Source: Liberibacter crescens BT-1
Lineage (GTDB): Bacteria; Pseudomonadota; Alphaproteobacteria; Rhizobiales; Rhizobiaceae
Reading direction: 5' to 3'
Assembly: GCF_000325745.1 (NCBI RefSeq)
Contig: NC_019907.1
Span: 1-64,000 of the forward strand
DNA length: 64,000 bases
Shown here: piece by piece, positions 59,566-64,000 of the stretch
Layout: every line of letters begins with the position of its first letter
How positions within the stretch are numbered: position 1 is the first letter of the stretch
Program-made: the position numbers and the translations under genes
Notes under the pieces: model-generated
The model's input: the letters and a program-made list of their open reading frames with translations, nothing else
What the model was told of the DNA's origin: nothing
Databases searched by the model: none

Positions 59566-59725
59566 GATTTTTTGAAGAATAGCGGTAATTAAGTTACATT
59601 TAATAATAAATTAGATTAATCTTTAATTAATTGTTTTGTTTATGCAATAAAATAGGATAGGTTGGTTCGATGAGTTTTTTTTATATAGTTATCGATTAGA
59701 AAACGTGTAAAAGGTTTGGAGTATT

Positions 59726-62062
59726 ATGGAGAAACGAAAGCTTTCGAAAGCTTTATTGTCAAACGTGGTTTATGCTAGTGTTCTTTGTCTTGAGTTGATA
59801 GTTTCTTTGTCATTATATTCAAATGAAGCAAGTGCGTCTGTTGTAAAGAAAATAGAAGTGCGAGGTATTCGTCGTGTTAGTGCCGATTCAATTCGTTCTA
59901 ATATTGTAATATCGCCTGGAAAGGTTTTTTCTGGAGAAGAAATAGATGATTCTTTAAGGAGGCTTTATAGGACAGGGTATTTTTCTGATGTCAAGATATC
60001 TGTTTCTGGTTCAGTACTTATTGTATTTGTAAAAGAAAATGATCTTATCAATCAGGTGGTTTTTAATGGAAATAAAAATATAAAGGATGATAAGCTTCAG
60101 TTGATTGTAAAAGCTCGTCCTACTGTAGCATATAGTCGTGTGCTTGTTGATTCTGATATAAGTGCTATTAAGAAGGCTTATAGTGCGATAGGTCGTTCAG
60201 AAGTTTCAGTTTCTTCACAAGTTTTCTCAGTGGGTGAAGGAAGGGTTAATCTTGCTTATGTCATCAATGAAGGGGGAAGAACCAAACTTGGGAAGATTAA
60301 TTTTGTAGGAAACAAGGCATATTCTGCTGTTCGGTTAAGAAGTGCTATAATATCTCGTCAGTCTAATATTATTTCTTTCATAACTCGCAGTGATATATAT
60401 AGTAAAGAAAAATTAGATGCTGATGGCGAAGCTATTCGCAAGTTTTATTCTGAAAGAGGTTACGCAGACTTCCAGATTGTTTCTTCACAGGCTTTTTTTG
60501 ATCAAGCTAAGAATTCTTATTCTTTGACTTTCAATATTAATGAAGGTGCGCGGTATAAATTTGGTAATATTAGTGTCCAATCAAGTGTTCAGGATATTGA
60601 TCCTGATAAGTTGCGTAAATTTATACAAACAAAAACTCGTGATGTTTATAATTTTAATAAAGTCGAGAAAAGTATTGAGGCAATGTCAGGATATCTGACA
60701 TCTATCGGAAAACCTTTTATTAAGATAACCTCAAGAATAAGTCGTAACTTGCAGACATCAGCCGCGAATGTTGAATATCTCGTTGATAAAGGTGAGCGTA
60801 TTTATTTAGAGCGTATAGATATAAGAGGTAATGTTTATTCCCGTGATTTTATTATTCGGCGTGAGTTCGACTTGAGTGAAGGTGATGCGCTGAATGAATC
60901 TATGATTACAACTGCTAAGCGTCGTTTAATGGATACAGGGTATTTTACTTCTGTAAATATTTCCAAGGTTTTAGGTAGTGCTCCAGATCGTGTTATTTTG
61001 GTTGTAGAGGTTCAGGAGCAGTCTACAGGTAGGGCTGGTATTGGTACTACATATTCTGGTAGGGGTGTTTTTGGATTAGAGGCTAGTGTTGAAGAGCATA
61101 ATTTTTTTGGGCGGGGACAATATATTCGCATAGCGGCTGGTGCTGGGGATAGTAAGTCAAGAAGTTATAATTTAAGTTTTACTGAGCCATATTTTCTCGG
61201 GCACCGTATTGCGGCTGGTTTTGATCTTTCCGCAGTTCAATCTTCAGATAATACGTTTTTTTCTGAACGAGAGCATGGTGTTGATTTGCGTGTAACTGTT
61301 CCAATAACTGAAGAGATAGGAAACACATTTCGATATAGCTATAAACATATGAATTATAAGGGTATAGGTGACTGGAAGAATCCTGCTAACCTTTCTGATC
61401 CTTATAGAGAGCTTATTCGTGTTGGTAAATGGAACACTTCAGCTGTTTCTCAGACAATTGCTTATGATACTTTAGATAATCATCTTCTTCCTCGAGAAGG
61501 TATTTTGGCAAAATTCACTCATGAATATGCTGGTTTGGGAGGAGATTCTAAGTATTATAAAGTATTGGGTAAGGTTAGTTATTTTCAGCTTCTTATAGAT
61601 GATGCGGATGTCATTGGTTCTGTAAGTGCTGGGGCTGGTCACGTGATGCCTATAAATGGAAAGCTATACATATTTGATCAATTCATGTTTAATCCAGAGG
61701 AGTTGCGTGGATTTAAAAACAAAGGTATAGGTCCTCGTATGGCGAATGGTGATCCTGTAGGTGGTAACACTTATTTTACTGCAGGAGCAGAAAGTAATTT
61801 TCCTTTACCTTTATTGCCAAGAGATTTGAATTTGCGTGGTTCTTTTTTTGTTAATGCGGGAACACTTTATGGTAATTCTGTTGACATAGGAAGTTCTGGT
61901 CCATTGCAAGGAGATAGTCCATCTTTTCGTGTTTCTGCAGGGGTAGGTTTAATGTGGCATTCTCCTATCGGAGATATAGGGGTTTATTATGCAGTTCCTT
62001 TGCATAAGGAGCCTTATGACAGATTAAGACGTATTAGTTTTTCTTTAGGAAATCGATTCTAG
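59726..62062 (+). CDS. bamA: outer-membrane protein assembly factor BamA
   Basis: 778 residues. A signal peptide (about 1-37) is followed by five POTRA domains (VKKIEVRGIRRVSADSIR onward to about 430) and a 16-strand barrel ending in the C-terminal Phe of SLGNRF. The barrel contains the VEEHNFFGRGQ and NLSFTEPYFLG blocks. Inserts beta-barrel proteins into the outer membrane. The N-terminal hydrophobic region is preceded by a basic stretch (MEKRKLSKALL). Confidence 0.95.
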   Translation: MEKRKLSKALLSNVVYASVLCLELIVSLSLYSNEASASVVKKIEVRGIRRVSADSIRSNIVISPGKVFSGEEIDDSLRRLYRTGYFSDVKISVSGSVLIVFVKENDLINQVVFNGNKNIKDDKLQLIVKARPTVAYSRVLVDSDISAIKKAYSAIGRSEVSVSSQVFSVGEGRVNLAYVINEGGRTKLGKINFVGNKAYSAVRLRSAIISRQSNIISFITRSDIYSKEKLDADGEAIRKFYSERGYADFQIVSSQAFFDQAKNSYSLTFNINEGARYKFGNISVQSSVQDIDPDKLRKFIQTKTRDVYNFNKVEKSIEAMSGYLTSIGKPFIKITSRISRNLQTSAANVEYLVDKGERIYLERIDIRGNVYSRDFIIRREFDLSEGDALNESMITTAKRRLMDTGYFTSVNISKVLGSAPDRVILVVEVQEQSTGRAGIGTTYSGRGVFGLEASVEEHNFFGRGQYIRIAAGAGDSKSRSYNLSFTEPYFLGHRIAAGFDLSAVQSSDNTFFSEREHGVDLRVTVPITEEIGNTFRYSYKHMNYKGIGDWKNPANLSDPYRELIRVGKWNTSAVSQTIAYDTLDNHLLPREGILAKFTHEYAGLGGDSKYYKVLGKVSYFQLLIDDADVIGSVSAGAGHVMPINGKLYIFDQFMFNPEELRGFKNKGIGPRMANGDPVGGNTYFTAGAESNFPLPLLPRDLNLRGSFFVNAGTLYGNSVDIGSSGPLQGDSPSFRVSAGVGLMWHSPIGDIGVYYAVPLHKEPYDRLRRISFSLGNRF

Positions 62063-62105
62063 ATAACAAGATGTAGATTAAATTAGGTTAACGTAGGAGA
62101 TCTCT

Positions 62106-63173
62106 TTGATAGAGAATTTAAAGTTTTTTACTCCTTCCAAGGCTGGAATTTCTCTTTCACAACTGGCTCATTCTATCAATGTTGAGTTGATGAATAAAGA
62201 TTATGGCAATAGAATTATTTATTCTATTGCTCCTATTGCTCGTGCAAAAGAAGGAGATGTTGCGTATATTATTTCAAGAAAGTTTATTCCAGATCTTGAG
62301 AGTTGTTATGCGTCTGCCATTATTTGTAATTCTGATATGAGGGCTTTTATTCCAGATCATATTGCTGTTTTGCTATCCTCTTCACCAGAGGAAGCTTTTG
62401 CCCTTGCCGGTTATTTGCTCTATCCAGATGCGATGTGTCCTAGTTCTGTTATTTTAGGATTCAAGGGTCTTTCTTCAGCTGCATTTGTGGATAATACTGC
62501 AAAGTTAGAGAGTGACATTACAATTGAACTAATGGCAGTTATTGGTTCTGATGTTGAGATTGGTTCCGGTACGTATATAGGGCCAGGAGTGGTCATTGGT
62601 CCTCATGTTAAAATTGGACGTAATTGTAGCATTTCATCTGGTTCTAGTGTTTTTTCTGCTTTTATTGGTAATGGTGTTATATTGCATAATGGTGTTAAAA
62701 TCGGTCAAGATGGTTTTGGTTATGCGCTAGGAAAAGAATCTATACTTAAACTTGTACAAATTGGCAGAGTGATTATTCAAGATAATGTTGAAATTGGTGC
62801 TAATACTACTGTTGATCGTGGTGCAATGGATGATACTGTCATTGGTGAAGGAACAAAAATAGATAACCAGGTTCAAATAGCGCATAATGTTTATATAGGG
62901 TGTCATTGTATAATCTCTGGTCAAGTTGGAATTGCTGGTTCTGTTCGTATTGGTGATGGTGTTTTAATAGGAGGTCAATGCGGTATCACAGGACATATTA
63001 CTATTGGTGATGGAGTTAAATTAGCTTCAAGAAGTGGTGTCATGGGGAGTGTTCCTTCTGGGGCATCTTATGGCGGTATGCCGGCCCGTCCTATAAAAGA
63101 TTATCTTATTGAGTTGGTAAAGCTTAGATCAAAAAAAAGTTATTCTAAAAGGATAAGAAACAAAGATGAGTAG
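62106..63173 (+). CDS. lpxD: UDP-3-O-acyl-glucosamine N-acyltransferase LpxD
   Basis: 355 residues. An N-terminal uridine-binding domain (1-110) is followed by a left-handed beta-helix of hexapeptide repeats (about 115-315), with the catalytic His in [12 protein letters not shown] and a C-terminal helix. Third step of lipid A synthesis. The start is TTG with AGGAGA upstream. Overlaps fabZ by eight bases. Confidence 0.95.
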   Translation: MIENLKFFTPSKAGISLSQLAHSINVELMNKDYGNRIIYSIAPIARAKEGDVAYIISRKFIPDLESCYASAIICNSDMRAFIPDHIAVLLSSSPEEAFALAGYLLYPDAMCPSSVILGFKGLSSAAFVDNTAKLESDITIELMAVIGSDVEIGSGTYIGPGVVIGPHVKIGRNCSISSGSSVFSAFIGNGVILHNGVKIGQDGFGYALGKESILKLVQIGRVIIQDNVEIGANTTVDRGAMDDTVIGEGTKIDNQVQIAHNVYIGCHCIISGQVGIAGSVRIGDGVLIGGQCGITGHITIGDGVKLASRSGVMGSVPSGASYGGMPARPIKDYLIELVKLRSKKSYSKRIRNKDE

Positions 63174-63645
63174 TGAAAGAGAAGTGAATTTGAGTTCTCT
63201 AGATATCATTAAGCTTATGAATTTTTTGCCGCATCGCTATCCATTTTTGCTTGTGGATCGTATTATTAATATCAATGGTGATGATTCTGCTATTGGGATC
63301 AAGAATGTTACGTACAATGAACAATATTTTGTTGGACATTTTCCAGGAAGACCTGTGATGCCTGGTGTATTACTTCTTGAAGGTATGGCTCAAACAGCAG
63401 GTGCAATTTGTGCTATGAAGAAAGGTAATCAGAAAAACAGTTATGTTTATTTGACTACGATTGATAGTGCTCGGTTTCGCAGACCGGTTATTCCTGGTGA
63501 TTGTTTAGAATATCATGTATTTAAATTAAAATATCGTATGCCTGATATTTGGAAATTTATTTGTTATGCAAAAGTTAATGGTTGTGGTGTAGCAGAAGCA
63601 AAAATAGGAGCTGTGATGATGTATGAAGGTAAGGAAAAAGAATGA
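63166..63645 (+). CDS. fabZ: 3-hydroxyacyl-ACP dehydratase FabZ
   Basis: 159 residues of the hotdog fold. [16 protein letters not shown] and the active-site [23 protein letters not shown] (catalytic His and Glu) are intact. It dehydrates 3-hydroxyacyl-ACP in fatty-acid synthesis and competes with LpxA for the same substrate. Overlaps lpxD upstream and lpxA downstream. Confidence 0.96.
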   Translation: MSSEREVNLSSLDIIKLMNFLPHRYPFLLVDRIININGDDSAIGIKNVTYNEQYFVGHFPGRPVMPGVLLLEGMAQTAGAICAMKKGNQKNSYVYLTTIDSARFRRPVIPGDCLEYHVFKLKYRMPDIWKFICYAKVNGCGVAEAKIGAVMMYEGKEKE

Positions 63646-64000
63646 ATTCTTTTGCTAAATCCGTTGTTATTCACCCAATGTCTATAGTAGAGGAAGGAGC
63701 TATCATTGGTGAAGATACTGTTATAGGTCCATTTTGTAAAGTAGGTTCAGAAGTAAAACTCGGAGTTGGTGTAAGGTTAATATCAAATTGTATTGTTATG
63801 GGAAAAACTACAATTGAAGATTTTACAACTATTTTTCCTATGGCAGTAATAGGCGGAGAAACTCAAAGTATAAATCATAGTTCGCTTGGTACTGAGTTAT
63901 ATATTGGTAAACGATGTGTAATTCGTGAAGGTGTTACAATAAATAGAGGAACCGTTGAATATCTTGGAAAAACTACGATAGGAGATCGTAATACCTTTCT
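63642..64000 (+). CDS. lpxA: UDP-N-acetylglucosamine acyltransferase LpxA (partial, 3' end outside window)
   Basis: The first 119 codons of LpxA run to the window edge: [31 protein letters not shown], then [11 protein letters not shown] and [11 protein letters not shown], all hexapeptide-repeat beta-helix. The ATG overlaps the fabZ stop by four bases (ATGA). It starts lipid A synthesis; the catalytic His region should lie past the edge. Confidence 0.93.
   Translation, partial: MNSFAKSVVIHPMSIVEEGAIIGEDTVIGPFCKVGSEVKLGVGVRLISNCIVMGKTTIEDFTTIFPMAVIGGETQSINHSSLGTELYIGKRCVIREGVTINRGTVEYLGKTTIGDRNTF

Noticed and set aside
1-64000. tRNA, rRNA, CRISPR arrays, insertion sequences, prophage
   Set aside because: No T-loop-like GTTCGAATC strings in gaps, no regularly spaced repeats, no transposase or phage structural motifs in any frame read.

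Overview
The window is AT-rich chromosomal DNA of a small-genome alphaproteobacterium of the Rhizobiaceae type. The best fit is a 'Candidatus Liberibacter'-like phloem or psyllid bacterium. This rests on the rhizobial gene order mnmE-mnmG-rsmG-parA-parB-holA-lptE-leuS, an ndvB cyclic glucan synthase, TrcR (DUF1013) and MucR/Ros regulators, meso-DAP lysine genes, and low GC with a compact but non-phage gene set. The species cannot be fixed from the sequence alone. I saw no rRNA, tRNA, CRISPR array, insertion sequence or prophage.

Left part (1-10.7 kb): a tRNA-modification and chromosome-partition operon (mnmE, mnmG, rsmG, parA, parB) with a perfect 16-bp parS inside rsmG. It faces a convergent leuS-lptE-holA operon and is followed by a YggS-family gene. 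From 10.7 to 13.5 kb lie an isolated TadG-like pilus protein of visibly higher GC and the divergent trcR/ftsK pair. From 13.5 to 21.4 kb are ftsK, lolA, xthA, a degenerate cNMP-binding protein, an unusual OmpR-type response regulator, a secreted chorismate mutase, rnhA, thrB and aroQ.

Middle (21.5-40 kb): ndvB, broken by an apparent -1 frameshift; trpS and murJ; an M29 aminopeptidase; xseA, broken at a run of seven A; and a divergent GtrC/GtrB/GtrA-like membrane glycosylation cluster.

Right part (39.7-64 kb): core information and envelope genes. These are rimP-nusA-infB-rbfA-truB-rpsO-pnp, then mucR, the minus-strand dapD/dapE and a HIT gene, then rpsB-tsf-pyrH-frr-uppS-cdsA-rseP-bamA-lpxD-fabZ-lpxA (lpxA runs off the window). 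frr, which is normally essential, also carries a one-base frameshift.

The points most worth a second look are three otherwise intact genes (ndvB, xseA, frr) each broken by one base at an A/T run. Restoring the frame gives 2830, 527 and 186 residues, each in the expected range for its family. This is either sequencing error or real frame disruption rescued by slippage or programmed frameshifting. Others are a secreted chorismate mutase lacking one expected catalytic arginine, an in-frame 12-bp tandem duplication inside dapD, the embedded parS, and folded 5' leaders before rpsB, pnp and rimP.
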